A stretch of DNA of 64,000 nucleotides. Source: Streptomyces sp. NBC_00259 (GTDB lineage: Bacteria > Actinomycetota > Actinomycetes > Streptomycetales > Streptomycetaceae). Shown piece by piece: positions 34,647-44,736 of this stretch; positions within the stretch are counted from its first letter, which is position 1, and each line of letters begins with the position of its first letter. The stretch lies in the NCBI RefSeq assembly GCF_036181745.1, contig NZ_CP108080.1, positions 682,001-746,000 on the forward strand. The letters run 5' to 3'. Under the pieces are notes generated by a model. The model was not told the origin of the DNA. It saw only the letters and a list, made by a program, of their open reading frames with translations, and searched no databases. The translations under genes and the position numbers were made by a program.

Positions 34647-35207
34647 TCAGCAAGCCTTCCGGGCAAGGCCCTCGAATGCGCCCTTGGTCATGGCGCCTTG
34701 ACGGGTCAACACCTCGCCCGCCGGCACCCGGGCGAGGTGATCGACGTCGAAGGTCACCGAGGCGCTGTACACGTAGGCGTCATCAGGATCGCCGAACGCG
34801 AGTTCATACGTGTAGTCCGGTTGCAGGGTCTGCGGGCCACGAGTCTCGGCTTCCCACTGTGCGGGCGGGGCGAACAGGGGAAAGTCCGCAACCACGTGCG
34901 GCCCACGGGTGTCCCAGCCGATCCAGGGTTCGTCCGTCTCGGACGCCTCGGGGACCGTGTCCTGCGTCGCGTCCGAGGTGGCCCCTTCCGCCGCCCGGGC
35001 CATGGTGCCGCGCAGCTCAGGACCGCGCACCCGCCCGTCGTCGTCGCAGGACCGCAGCAACGCCTGTGCAGTACCCCGCTCATCCACATACACCGCCACG
35101 AGCGTGCGTTGCTCCGGTGAGCATCCCGCCGCCGACAGCACGATGACGCCGCTCAGTGCCGAAGTAAGGCCCACCCGCGCTGTAGTGCTCGTCCAGCCCG
35201 CCACCAC
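34647..35207 (-). CDS. Probable lipoprotein of unknown function
   Basis: 186 residues from the GTG at 35207, preceded by GGGGGAGG; an ATG at 35282 would add a Gly/Arg-rich start. A hydrophobic segment (TSALSGVIVLSAAGC) ends in a lipobox-like AAGC, so it is probably lipidated and exported. The mature part is acidic, with an organised C-terminal domain (TYELAFGDPDDAYVYSASVT; FDVDHLARVPAGEVLTRQGA). No family recognised. Confidence 0.65.
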   Translation of the reverse strand: MVAGWTSTTARVGLTSALSGVIVLSAAGCSPEQRTLVAVYVDERGTAQALLRSCDDDGRVRGPELRGTMARAAEGATSDATQDTVPEASETDEPWIGWDTRGPHVVADFPLFAPPAQWEAETRGPQTLQPDYTYELAFGDPDDAYVYSASVTFDVDHLARVPAGEVLTRQGAMTKGAFEGLARKAC

Positions 35208-35483
35208 TCCGCCTCCCCCACGCGCCGATCCCGTACCACGCCCGCCCGCACCGACTCGGACATCCGACCACCGACATCCCAAGTATGCGCACTACCAAGA
35301 CGCGGAGCCCTGAACGTCCGCCACCGTCAGCCGTACACCGGCCCGCCTCGCCGACGGTACCGCCCAAGCATCGTGCCGATTCCTGGCCCGGCAGGCAGGT
35401 GGTTCGCCGGCGGGTGCGTGTCGGACCGGTATCGTCCGGCGCGATGGGCCGGGCGTCCGGTCCGTGCTGAGGAGGGGAGCGCC

Positions 35484-37454
35484 GTGAGCAATCGCCGGCA
35501 CGCGACCGGTTCGGATGACGGATCAGCATCACGGCCGTCGGCAGCGCACGGTCCGGGCGCGCGCGACACGGTGCGCCTCGCGCTGGTGATCGGCGCTCTC
35601 GGTGTGGTGTTCGGCGATATCGGGACCAGCCCGATCTACACCCTCCAGACGGTGTTCAACCCGAGCGACCCGCATCCCGTCCCCGTCAACACCGAGAACG
35701 TGTATGGGGTGGTCTCGCTCGTGTTCTGGTCAGTGGTGATCATCGTCATGGTCACCTACGTCCTGCTGGCGATGCGCGCCGACAACGACGGCGAGGGCGG
35801 CATCATGGCGCTGATCACCCTGCTGCGGCGGTGGAGCACGCAGCAGGGACGGAAGGCGACCGCGGTCCTTGCGGCGCTGGGCATCTTCGGCGCCTCGCTG
35901 TTCTTCGGCGACAGCATGATCACCCCGGCGATCTCGGTGCTCTCCGCCGTCGAAGGGATCAAAGTCGTCCAGCCCTCGCTGGAGGAACTGGTCGTGCCGA
36001 TCACGGCAGTGATCATCGTCATGCTGTTCCTGGTGCAACGCAGAGGAACAGCGGCAGTGGGCCGGGTGTTCGGGCCGGTCATGATCGCCTGGTTCGTGGC
36101 CATCGGCGCGTGCGGTGTGCTCGGCGTCGTCGACCACCCGGAGATTCTCAGGGCGCTGTCGCCGACCTACGCACTGGGCTTCCTCTTCGGACACTTCCAC
36201 ATCGCCTTCTTCGCCCTGGCCGGTGTCGTGCTCGCGGTCACCGGCGCCGAGGCGCTCTACGCCGACATGGGGCACTTCGGCCGGCGACCCATCAGCCGCG
36301 CCTGGATGTTCCTCGTCTTCCCCGCGTGCGTCCTGAGTTATCTCGGCCAGGGCGCGCTGATCCTCGCCGATCCGGCCAACGTCAGCAGCCCGTTCTTCCT
36401 GCTCGTGCCCGACTGGGGACGGCTCCCGATGGTCCTGCTGGCCACGGCCGCGACCGTGATCGCCTCCCAGGCGGTCATCACCGGGGCGTACTCGGTCGCC
36501 TCCCAAGCGGCACGGCTCGGCTACCTGCCCAGGCTGCGAATCACCCACACCTCCGAGTCCGCCATGGGCCAGATCTATGTGCCGTGGATCAACTGGCTGT
36601 TGATGGTCTCGGTGCTCACCCTCGTCTTCGCCTTCCGCAGCTCCACCGCACTGGCCTTCGCCTTCGGCATGGCGGTCACCGGCACCATCACCATCACCAC
36701 CCTGTTGTTCTTCTACGTCGCCCGCGCGAAGTGGGGCACACCCATGTGGCTGATCGGTATCGGCGCGACGGCGCTGATGTCCGTGGACCTACTGTTCGTG
36801 GCCGCCAACCTGACGAAGTTCGTCCACGGCGCATGGCTCCCGCTGCTCATCGGCCTCGTCGCCTTCACCATCATGACCACCTGGCAACGTGGCCGGGCGA
36901 TCGTCACCGAGGAGCGGACAGAACACGAGGGCTCACTGTGCGAGTTCATCGAAGAGCTGCGCAGCGGGAAGGCTCGGGCACGTCGCGTCCCCGGCACGGC
37001 CGTCTTCCTCAACCGCGGCAAGCAGACCGTGCCACTGGCCATGCGGGCCAACGTCGACCACAACCACGTGCGACACGAACACGTCGTGATCCTGTCACTC
37101 GAGACCGAGCCCGTGCCCCGCGTCCCGGAGAACAGGAGGATCGACGTCGACGACCTCGGCTACGCCGACGACGGAATCATCCACGTCACCGCCCGGTTCG
37201 GCTACATGGAGACGCCCGACGTGCCCCGGGCTCTCTCGATGCTGGACCCGGCCATGACCGAGGGAGCGCTGCACCTCGACCAGGCGTCCTACTTCCTGTC
37301 CAAGATCGAGCTCCAGCGCGGCAAAGCGCCGACCATGGCTCCGTGGCGCAAACGGCTGTTCATCGCCACCTCCTACATCACGGCCGACGCCGCAGAGCAT
37401 TTCGGCCTGCCTCGCAACCAGACGGTCATCATGGGCTCGCGCATCGAGGTGTGA
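35484..37454 (+). CDS. kup: KUP-family potassium uptake protein
   Basis: 656 residues from the GTG at 35484 with GGAGGGGAG upstream. Starts of the family are clear: LGVVFGDIGTSPIYTLQTVF and GEGGIMALITLL. About twelve membrane helices follow, with GDSMITPAISVLSAVEGIK in between, and a C-terminal cytosolic domain ends FGLPRNQTVIMGSRIEV. KUP carriers import K+ with protons. It lies about 1.6 kb from the broken Kdp locus and is the only complete K+ uptake system in the window. Confidence 0.94.
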   Translation: MSNRRHATGSDDGSASRPSAAHGPGARDTVRLALVIGALGVVFGDIGTSPIYTLQTVFNPSDPHPVPVNTENVYGVVSLVFWSVVIIVMVTYVLLAMRADNDGEGGIMALITLLRRWSTQQGRKATAVLAALGIFGASLFFGDSMITPAISVLSAVEGIKVVQPSLEELVVPITAVIIVMLFLVQRRGTAAVGRVFGPVMIAWFVAIGACGVLGVVDHPEILRALSPTYALGFLFGHFHIAFFALAGVVLAVTGAEALYADMGHFGRRPISRAWMFLVFPACVLSYLGQGALILADPANVSSPFFLLVPDWGRLPMVLLATAATVIASQAVITGAYSVASQAARLGYLPRLRITHTSESAMGQIYVPWINWLLMVSVLTLVFAFRSSTALAFAFGMAVTGTITITTLLFFYVARAKWGTPMWLIGIGATALMSVDLLFVAANLTKFVHGAWLPLLIGLVAFTIMTTWQRGRAIVTEERTEHEGSLCEFIEELRSGKARARRVPGTAVFLNRGKQTVPLAMRANVDHNHVRHEHVVILSLETEPVPRVPENRRIDVDDLGYADDGIIHVTARFGYMETPDVPRALSMLDPAMTEGALHLDQASYFLSKIELQRGKAPTMAPWRKRLFIATSYITADAAEHFGLPRNQTVIMGSRIEV

Positions 37455-37742
37455 GCGCCTGCTGCGCACACTGCGTGGGCACGCTTGAGTTCGACCACCG
37501 CGTCGGGCTCTTCGCCGCCATGAGCACACACCTCATGGGACGGACCGCCACCCCTGTCACCGCGCGGCCGGCATCCGGCGTCACTGCACCCGCGGTTCCG
37601 GTACGCCCTCGGCCCCCACGGCGGGAGTGCCTTCCTGCCGGATGCGGTACCCCCGTCAGGAGAGCGTCGAATCCCCGCGGGGAACGGTGTGAACCGGCCC
37701 GACGGGATGCGGTTGTTGTGGCGACAGGCCTCGGCATGACGG

Positions 37743-37784
37743 ATGCCGCATGCCGCATGCCGCATGCCGCATGCCGCATGCCGA
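37743..37784. repeat. Six tandem 7-nt repeats (ATGCCGC)
   Basis: Five perfect ATGCCGC units and a sixth differing in its last base, in the 460-nt gap after kup. No gene covers it. Confidence 0.9.
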
Positions 37785-37833
37785 GGATCGACGCTGATCA
37801 TCGCCTCTCCGTGAGGGAGCCCGGCCGGGATTC

Positions 37834-37845
37834 ATATCGCGATAT
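37834..37845. promoter_or_regulatory. Palindrome ATATCGCGATAT upstream of the DUF1707 gene
   Basis: A perfect 12-bp palindrome about 70 nt before the ATG at 37915, followed by TAGTCT, which could be a -10. It is likely to be an operator for a local or distant repressor, not identified here. Confidence 0.5.
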
Positions 37846-37914
37846 AGCGCTAGTCTTGTCATCGCGCCGCTGCCCGCGTCGCGCGGAGACGTTCGACAGG
37901 ACCAGGACGGAAGC

Positions 37915-38574
37915 ATGTCGGGAGAGATGTCGCCCACCGGAAAGCGCTCCGACTCCGGCTCGTCGCCCGAGCTGCGAGCCTCCCATGCGGACCGGGACCG
38001 GGTGGTGGATGTGCTGCGTATCGCGGCAGGAGACGGCCTGCTGACCGCGGACGAGTTGGACGAGCGCCTGGAAGTTGCCCTGTCGGCACGGACTCTGAGC
38101 GAACTGGCTCCGCTCACCGCTGACCTGACGCCCGTATCGGCTACGGGCGGCTTGACCGGAGCAGAGGTCAAGGACCTCGTCCGGATCGAACAGGTCCACA
38201 GCGGCGCGGTCGAGCGCGTGGGGCGCTGGGTGGTACCGCGGAGGCTGGAGCTCGCGGTGCAGTGGTGTGAGGTGACACTTGACTTCACTGACGCCGTGAT
38301 CACGCAGGACACCTTGCGGATCAACGTGGACATGGTGGGGAAGACCCTCAGGCTGGTCACGAGGCCGGGCGTCGTGGTCGATACCGATGGCCTGCAGCTG
38401 GCGCACAGCAGGGTCACGTACCGTCAGACTCCGACGAATCCCGATACGCCGGTCACTCTGCGCGTGGAGCTGGTCGGCATGAAGGCTCACGGCCGCGTGG
38501 TCGTACGGCCCGCGCGTCGGACGTTCGTGCAGTGGCTGCTGCGCAGGCCTACGTCCCATTCTGCTGGCGCTTGA
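37915..38574 (+). CDS. DUF1707 (SHOCT-like) domain protein
   Basis: 219 residues from the ATG at 37915. The DUF1707 N-terminal motif is clear: RASHADRDRVVDVLRIAAGD, then LLTADELDERLEVALSARTL. The C-terminal ~130 residues are beta-rich and LiaF-like (RRLELAVQWCEVTLDFTDAV). No membrane segment is obvious. These proteins are common in Streptomyces and their role is unknown; envelope stress sensing is a frequent guess. Confidence 0.8.
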   Translation: MSGEMSPTGKRSDSGSSPELRASHADRDRVVDVLRIAAGDGLLTADELDERLEVALSARTLSELAPLTADLTPVSATGGLTGAEVKDLVRIEQVHSGAVERVGRWVVPRRLELAVQWCEVTLDFTDAVITQDTLRINVDMVGKTLRLVTRPGVVVDTDGLQLAHSRVTYRQTPTNPDTPVTLRVELVGMKAHGRVVVRPARRTFVQWLLRRPTSHSAGA

Positions 38575-38626
38575 CTCCATCGTGGTGAACGTTCGGCGGG
38601 GCCCGTCGCCGAATCTCCCGAACCCC

Positions 38627-39058
38627 ATGCCTGAGCGCTCGACGCCGGTGCCACTGACACACCTCTCCATCACGGCGGGCGCCCGTGTCAAAGAGCGGCT
38701 CGCCCAGGCCGCGAGGTCGCCCGAGGCTCTGGCCGAACACGTCAGAGGCCAGCTGATCGATCTGCTGCAACTGCAGGGGTGCCGCTTCGAGTACGGACGC
38801 CTCATCGGCCATCCACCACGGCTCGAGCAGAACGGCGACGTCGTCGTGGGACGCAGACACTGGAACGTGGAACGGCACGGCTGGCCGGACGGCGAGATCG
38901 AGCTACGGGCCACCGCAAACGGACGCTACCTGGGGCGGTTCATGCTCCGGCCGACCCCAGGTGTCGTAGCGCCACTGCAGGCACGGCTCGTGGCGGTGAC
39001 GCTCGCCGACCAGGCCGGGGCGGCCCTCGACACGGCGGGACCGCTCCTGGACGCATGA
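38627..39058 (+). CDS. Hypothetical GAF-like protein next to kdpD
   Basis: 143 residues from the ATG at 38627; a GTG at 38582 is possible. The segment LLQLQGCRFEYGRLIGHPPR followed by VGRRHWNVERHGWPDGEIEL and AVTLADQAGAALDTAG resembles a GAF-type sensor domain on its own. It is convergent with kdpD copy 1. Function not known; a sensor accessory is one reading. Confidence 0.55.
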   Translation: MPERSTPVPLTHLSITAGARVKERLAQAARSPEALAEHVRGQLIDLLQLQGCRFEYGRLIGHPPRLEQNGDVVVGRRHWNVERHGWPDGEIELRATANGRYLGRFMLRPTPGVVAPLQARLVAVTLADQAGAALDTAGPLLDA

Positions 39059-39090
39059 CGCCGCGTGACGACGCGTGAGCGATCCCGACC

Positions 39091-41634
39091 TCATGACGTG
39101 GTGGTGGCCGACAGCTCCGGGCGGGACGGCGTATGACCGGTCGCGAGACGGAGGGAGAGCACCATGGTCATGCCTCCGCCGGGCGTGTCCTCGGCGGTGA
39201 GAGTGCCGCCCATCGCCTCCGCGAATCCTCGGGCGACGGCGAGCCCGAGCCCGACTCCGTTGCCGCCCGGGGCGTCGCCGTATCGCTGGAAGGCCGCGAA
39301 GATGCGCTCCTTCGCGTCGTCCGGGACGCCCGGGCCACGGTCCACCACACGGACTTCGACGCGGTCGGCGATGGCACTGGCCGACACCAGTACCTGCGCG
39401 TCGTCGGGGCTGTACCTCACCGCGTTCTCGACGATGTTGGCAACGGCCCGCTCCAGAAGACCTCGGTCGACCGCGACCATGGGCAGGGTCTCGGGGATGT
39501 CCAGCTCCACCGATGCGTCCGGGACGCCGACGAGGGCCATGGGCACGACCTCGTCGAGGTCGCTCTCCCGGATCACCGGCGTGACCGTGGCCGTCTCCAG
39601 CCGGGACATGTCGAGCAGATTGCCGACGAGGTTGTCGAGCCGGTCGGTGCCGGCCTCTATGCCTTCCAGGAGTTCGGCCTGGTCCTCCTCGGACCACTCG
39701 ACATCGTCCGAGCGCAGTGAAGTGACCGCGGCCTTTATGGCGGCGAGCGGTGTACGCAGGTCGTGGCTGACCGCGGCGAGCAGTGACGTGCGGATCTTGT
39801 TGCCCTCGGCGAGTTTGCGGGCAACCTCGGCCTCGTCGACCAGGCGCTGGCGGTCGAGTACGACGACGGCCTGGGCGGCGAACGCGCCCAGTACCCGGCG
39901 GTCCTCGGCGGGCAGCACCCGGCCGGAGAGCGCCAGCGCCATGTGGTCGCCGATCGGCATGTCGACATCGGCGTGCTCGGGGCGGGCGACCGGCTCCCGC
40001 CCGACGCTGCCCGCGCAGGTCCACGGGTCGACGTCCTTCTCGCGCTCCAGCAGGGCGACGGAGTCCATCGAGAACGTCTCTCGGACCCGCTCCAGCAGCG
40101 CCTCCACGGTGGTCTCACCGCGCAGCACGCTGCCTGCGAGGAACGACAGCGTCTCCGACTCGGCACGTAGTCGCGCCGCCTGGTGTGTGCGGCGTGCGGC
40201 CAGATCCACCACCGACGCGACCGAGATCGCCACGCCGATGAAGATGACGAGCGCGACGAGATTCCTCGGGTCGGCGATCGTCAGCTGATGGATCGGCGGC
40301 GTGAAGTAGTAGTTCAGCAGGAGCGATCCGACGCCCGCGGACGCGAGCGCCGGAACGAGCCCGCCGAGCAGCGCGGCGGCCACGGTCAGCGACAGGAACA
40401 GAAGTACGTCGTTGGCGAGCCCCACATCGGGAGCCACGCCGTTCAGGAACAGGGTCAGCAGGGCGGGCCCCGCGATGCCCACCAGCCATCCCCACAGGAG
40501 CCGCCATCTGCCGAGTCTCGCCCCGCGGGGGATGGGCAGACCACGGCCCTGTCCTGCCTCTCCGTGGGTGACGATGTGGACGTCGAGGTCGGGACCTGAC
40601 TCCCGGGCGACGGTGGCACTGACGCCTGGTCCGAAGACGGTCTGCCACGAACGGCGCCGGCTCACGCCGAGAACGATCTGGGTGGCGTTCACGCCGCGTG
40701 CGAAGTCGAGCAACGAGGACGGGACGTCGTCGCCGATGACATGGTGGAAGGAGCCTCCCAGGTCCTCGACGAGCGTCCGCTGGACCGCCAGCTCCTTGGG
40801 GGAGGCCGACGTCAAACCGTCGCTGCGGGCGATGTAGACGGCGAGCACCTCGCCGCCGGCGCCCTTTTCAGCGAGCCGGACGGCGCGACGGATCAGCGTG
40901 CGGCCCTCGGGGCCGCCGGTGAGGCCCACGACGATGCGCTCGCGCGAGCCCCAGATCGTGGAAACCCGGTGCTCGGTCCGGTACTCCTGCAGATACTCGT
41001 CGACGCGGTCGGCGACCCAGAGCAGCGCCAGCTCGCGCAGAGCGGTGAGATTGCCGGGGCGGAAGTAGTTGGAGAGGGCGGCGTCGACCTTGTCCGGTTT
41101 GTAGATGTTGCCGTGCGCCATACGGCGGCGCAGCGCCTGAGGCGACATGTCGACCAGTTCGATCTGGTCGGCCCGTCGGACCACCTCGTCGGGCACGGTC
41201 TCCCGCTGGCGTACTCCCGTTATCGACTCGACGACGTCGCCGAGCGATTCCAGGTGCTGGATGTTGACGGTGGAGATGACGTCGATCCCGGCGGCAAGGA
41301 GCTCCTCGACGTCCTGCCAGCGCTTGGCGTTGCGCGAGCCCGGCACGTTCGTGTGTGCCAGCTCGTCCACGAGGGCGACGGAGGGCCGGCGCTGGAGGGC
41401 GGCATCGAGGTCCATCTCGGTGAAGACGGTGTCCCGGTACTCGATCTCGCAGCGCGGGAGCTGTTCCAGACCGTGGAGCATGACCTCGGTTCGCGGCCGG
41501 GCATGGTGCTCCACGAAGGCCACGACGCAGTCGGTGCCACGCTCCGTTCGGCGGTGTGCCTCGGACAGCATCGCGTACGTCTTGCCGACGCCGGGGGCCG
41601 CGCCGAGGTAGATCCGAAGTTTGCCGCGTCCCAT
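39091..41634 (-). CDS. kdpD: KdpD-type sensor histidine kinase (copy 1)
   Basis: 847 residues from the ATG at 41634. Residues ~1-210 are the KdpD domain with Walker A GAAPGVGKTYAML. A USP-like domain (IVVGLTGGPEGRTLIRRAVR), four closely spaced membrane segments (DUF4118), a GAF-like region and a kinase core with AVSHDLRTPLAAIKAAV and NIVENAVRYSPDD follow. KdpD senses K+ limitation and phosphorylates KdpE. No kdpE gene adjoins it. It follows kdpD copy 2 on the same strand with a 217-nt gap, so it has its own promoter or depends on readthrough. Confidence 0.9.
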   Translation of the reverse strand: MGRGKLRIYLGAAPGVGKTYAMLSEAHRRTERGTDCVVAFVEHHARPRTEVMLHGLEQLPRCEIEYRDTVFTEMDLDAALQRRPSVALVDELAHTNVPGSRNAKRWQDVEELLAAGIDVISTVNIQHLESLGDVVESITGVRQRETVPDEVVRRADQIELVDMSPQALRRRMAHGNIYKPDKVDAALSNYFRPGNLTALRELALLWVADRVDEYLQEYRTEHRVSTIWGSRERIVVGLTGGPEGRTLIRRAVRLAEKGAGGEVLAVYIARSDGLTSASPKELAVQRTLVEDLGGSFHHVIGDDVPSSLLDFARGVNATQIVLGVSRRRSWQTVFGPGVSATVARESGPDLDVHIVTHGEAGQGRGLPIPRGARLGRWRLLWGWLVGIAGPALLTLFLNGVAPDVGLANDVLLFLSLTVAAALLGGLVPALASAGVGSLLLNYYFTPPIHQLTIADPRNLVALVIFIGVAISVASVVDLAARRTHQAARLRAESETLSFLAGSVLRGETTVEALLERVRETFSMDSVALLEREKDVDPWTCAGSVGREPVARPEHADVDMPIGDHMALALSGRVLPAEDRRVLGAFAAQAVVVLDRQRLVDEAEVARKLAEGNKIRTSLLAAVSHDLRTPLAAIKAAVTSLRSDDVEWSEEDQAELLEGIEAGTDRLDNLVGNLLDMSRLETATVTPVIRESDLDEVVPMALVGVPDASVELDIPETLPMVAVDRGLLERAVANIVENAVRYSPDDAQVLVSASAIADRVEVRVVDRGPGVPDDAKERIFAAFQRYGDAPGGNGVGLGLAVARGFAEAMGGTLTAEDTPGGGMTMVLSLRLATGHTPSRPELSATTTS

Positions 41635-41851
41635 GGTTCCGATCTTTGTCGTCGAGGGGCTGGTGTCAGGGGCTCCGCGGCGACGGACTGCCGGACCGCG
41701 GGGATCTCATGTCGCGAAGCGATCGGAACCAACAGAGACAATCGCGTTTCGGCCACGGTTCGGATTGCGTTGACGCGTCCCTTACGGGGTGGGGGATCGT
41801 CTTAACGGATCCTCTACGCCTCGCCGGCCGGTCACGGAGGCCTGAGCCCCG

Positions 41852-44380
41852 TCAGAGTTCCCGGTGGGCGTCCGTGCCCGTCCGTCCGGTGACGGCTTCG
41901 GCGAAGGGCATGGACACGACCATGGTGAGACCCCCTCCTGGCGTGTCCTCGGGCGTGAGGGTGCCGCCCATGGCCTCGGTCAGGCCACGGGCGAGAGCGA
42001 GGCCGAGGCCGACTCCTGTGGTGTTGTCGTTGTCCCCCAGCCGCTGGAAGGGTTCGAAGATCCGCTCGCGGTCCGTGGGCGGCAGGCCGGGGCCCCGGTC
42101 GACGACGCGCACTTCGACGCGGCCGGCCAGCGCGCTCGCGGTCACCAGCACCGGGTGCTCGGGGGGCGCGTACCTGGCGGCGTTGCTGACCAGGTTGGCG
42201 ATCACGCGTTCCAGCAGTGGCGGGTCGGCCAGGACGGGCGGGGTCTCCTCCAGTCCGAGGATCACGGGCAGCGGGGTGTCCGGAGGCAGCGAGTCCAGGG
42301 CGGAAGGCACGACCGCTTCCAACGGGGTGGCGCTCAGGCTCAGCGTGAGCGCGCCGGCCTGGAGCCGGCTCATGTCCAGCAGATTGTCGATGAGCCGGCT
42401 GAGCCGGGCCATGGACTCGTCGGCAGTGGCGAGCAGTTCGTCCCGTTCCTCGTCCGTGAAGTCCACATCCGGGCTGCGCAGTGAGCCGACGGCCGCCCAT
42501 CCGGCGGCCAGCGGGGTCCGCAGATCGTGGCTGACCGCCGCGAGCAGCGCGGTCCGCATCCGGTCGGCCGCCCTGACCGGTTCGATCGCGGCGGCGGCCT
42601 CGGCGAGCCGGGCCCGTTCCACGGCCGCGGCGACATGGGCGGCGAAGGCGGCGAGGACTCTGCGCTCGGATGCGGGCAGCGTGCGGCCGCGCAGCAGGAG
42701 GTAGAGCCCGGGGCCCACGGAGACCTGCGTTGCCGCGGGGTCGTCCACCTGCTCCTCGACGAGCTCGGCGGAGTCCATCCCGAACGTCTCCTGGGTACGG
42801 GTGAGCAGCGCCGGTATCGCGTCGTCACCGCGGACGATGGACCCGGCGAGCGAGGACAGGGTCTCCGCCTCGGCCGTGGCCCGGGCGGCGCGGCGGGACA
42901 GTTTCAGGGACCGGTCCACGGTCGCGGCCACCGTGCCTGCGACGACGACGAAGACGCCGAGCGCGAGCATGTTGTCGGGATCGTTGAAGGTGAGCTCGCC
43001 GATCGGTGGTATGAACCAGTAGTTGAGCAGCAGAGACGCCGTCAGGGCGGCGACCAGTGCGGAGACGACCCCGCCGATGCAGGCCACACCCATCACGGTC
43101 ACGAGGAAGAGCAGTGCCTCGCTGGTCAGATTGAAGGTGCCGCGGGCCCGGTCCAGGAGGAAGGTGAGCAGGACCGGCAGGAGCAGGCCGGCCACGGGTC
43201 CGGCGACAAGCCGTGAGGTGGGCAGCGTTCGTCGCCGGGAGGGCAGCGTTCTGCCGTGTCCCGCGCGTTCGTGCGTGACCATGTGGACGTCGATGTCGGA
43301 GGAGAGGGCCACGGTCGTCTCGCCGATGCCGAGTCCCGTCAGGAAACGTTCGAGGCGGCCACGCCTGCTGGTGCCGAGGACGAGTTGGGTGGCGTTCTCC
43401 GCACGGGCGAACAGCACCAGCGCGGTGGGCACGTCGTCGCCGACGACCGAGTGGTAGCTGCCGCCGAGGGTCTCGACGAGATGCCGCTGACGAGCGAGGG
43501 CGGAGTGCGAGGTGCCGCCGGCGAGGCCGTCGCTTCGTACGATGTGGACGGCGAGCAGTTCGCCGTGGGCCGAGCGGGCGGCGATACGGGCGGCACGGCG
43601 TATCAGCGTCTCGCCCTCCGGTCCGCCGGTCAGAGCGACCACGACCCGTTCGCGGGTCTCCCACACACCGCCGATTCCGTGCTCCGAGCGGTAGTTCCGA
43701 AGAGCCTCGTCGACCCGGTCGGCCACCCAGAGGAGGGCGAGTTCGCGCAGCGCGGTGAGATTGCCGGTCTGGAAGTAGTTGGCGAGCGAGGCATCGATCT
43801 TGTCGGGCGCGTAGATGTTTCCGTGTGCCATCCTGCGGCGCAGCGCTTCCGGCGGCATGTCCACGAGCTCGATCTGATCGGCGCGGCGTACGACGTCGTC
43901 GGGGACCGTCTCGTGCTGCGGCACTCTGGTGATCTTCTCGACCACGTCGTTGAGGGACTCGAGATGCTGGATGTTGATGGCCGCGACCACGTCGATGCCG
44001 GCGGCGAGCAGTTCCTCGACGTCCTGCCAGCGCTTGGCGTTGCGGCAGCCCGGCACGTTGGAGTGGGCGAGTTCGTCGACCACCACCACCTGGGGGCGGC
44101 GCCGCAGGACCCCGTCGATGTCGAGAGCGGGGTACGTTCGGCCACGGTAGTCCCGCTCGGCGCGGGGCAGCACCTCCAGCCCGCCGAGCATCTCCTCGGT
44201 GCGCTGACGGCCGTGGCACTCCGCATAGCCGACGACGACATCGGTGCCGCGTCCGGCCCTGCGCCGGGCCTCGTCGAGCATCCGGTACGTCTTGCCCACG
44301 CCGGGAGCGGCTCCCAGGAAGACCTTGAGCTTTCCCGGACGCGTCGTGGGCGCGGCGTCCGGCGGTGCGTCGAGGTTCAG
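41852..44380 (-). CDS. kdpD: KdpD-type sensor histidine kinase (copy 2)
   Basis: 842 residues if it starts at the CTG at 44380, whose bases overlap the kdpF stop (CTGA) and which has GGAG 5 nt upstream. No in-frame ATG or GTG is close. All KdpD parts are present: Walker A GAAPGVGKTYRML, USP domain, DUF4118 membrane block, GAF region and kinase core (AVSHDLRTPLAAGWAAVGSL; LVSNAARYAPPEHPVLV). It directly follows kdpF, where kdpA would normally lie. The two KdpD copies are clearly paralogous but well diverged. Confidence 0.88.
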   Translation of the reverse strand: MNLDAPPDAAPTTRPGKLKVFLGAAPGVGKTYRMLDEARRRAGRGTDVVVGYAECHGRQRTEEMLGGLEVLPRAERDYRGRTYPALDIDGVLRRRPQVVVVDELAHSNVPGCRNAKRWQDVEELLAAGIDVVAAINIQHLESLNDVVEKITRVPQHETVPDDVVRRADQIELVDMPPEALRRRMAHGNIYAPDKIDASLANYFQTGNLTALRELALLWVADRVDEALRNYRSEHGIGGVWETRERVVVALTGGPEGETLIRRAARIAARSAHGELLAVHIVRSDGLAGGTSHSALARQRHLVETLGGSYHSVVGDDVPTALVLFARAENATQLVLGTSRRGRLERFLTGLGIGETTVALSSDIDVHMVTHERAGHGRTLPSRRRTLPTSRLVAGPVAGLLLPVLLTFLLDRARGTFNLTSEALLFLVTVMGVACIGGVVSALVAALTASLLLNYWFIPPIGELTFNDPDNMLALGVFVVVAGTVAATVDRSLKLSRRAARATAEAETLSSLAGSIVRGDDAIPALLTRTQETFGMDSAELVEEQVDDPAATQVSVGPGLYLLLRGRTLPASERRVLAAFAAHVAAAVERARLAEAAAAIEPVRAADRMRTALLAAVSHDLRTPLAAGWAAVGSLRSPDVDFTDEERDELLATADESMARLSRLIDNLLDMSRLQAGALTLSLSATPLEAVVPSALDSLPPDTPLPVILGLEETPPVLADPPLLERVIANLVSNAARYAPPEHPVLVTASALAGRVEVRVVDRGPGLPPTDRERIFEPFQRLGDNDNTTGVGLGLALARGLTEAMGGTLTPEDTPGGGLTMVVSMPFAEAVTGRTGTDAHREL

Positions 44381-44466
44381 AACTTCTCCGGGTCGATCAG
44401 AGCGGCCACCAGGTAGCCGAGCAGACTGACGGCGACGATCAGCCCGACGACGTTCTCCACACCCAT
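44377..44466 (-). CDS. kdpF: KdpF small membrane subunit (29 residues)
   Basis: Read from the ATG at 44466: one hydrophobic helix (VVGLIVAVSLLGYLVAALI) then the KdpF ending DPEKF and TGA. AAGGAGAG lies 10 nt upstream. KdpF stabilises the KdpFABC K+-ATPase and normally precedes kdpA. Here the next gene is kdpD copy 2 instead. Confidence 0.88.
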   Translation of the reverse strand: MGVENVVGLIVAVSLLGYLVAALIDPEKF

Positions 44467-44508
44467 GCGCGATCAACTCTCCTTGTACGCAGGAACTTTG
44501 AGACAGCG

Positions 44509-44527
44509 GGTTGCGGTATACGCAACC
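44509..44527. promoter_or_regulatory. Inverted repeat upstream of kdpF
   Basis: GGTTGCG, 5-nt spacer, CGCAACC: a perfect 7-bp inverted repeat 43 nt before the kdpF start. It may be an operator, possibly for KdpE, which is inferred from position only. Confidence 0.4.
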
Positions 44528-44736
44528 GCGCCCCGGCCGGGCCGCACACCCCCCTTGACGGCTCTCTGGCGCCGCCTGTGGTGATACTGACGCCGCCTTG
44601 ATGCGTCCCGTACGGATGGGGCGAGAGCGGCGTGCCGGGAAGTCCGGTCGGCAGTGGGGATCACGTGGTTCCGCGCACGGTCTCCAGGGGGCGGCATGCA
44701 CAGCGTCCATGCCAGCCGAGAGACGCACCCGGAGCG

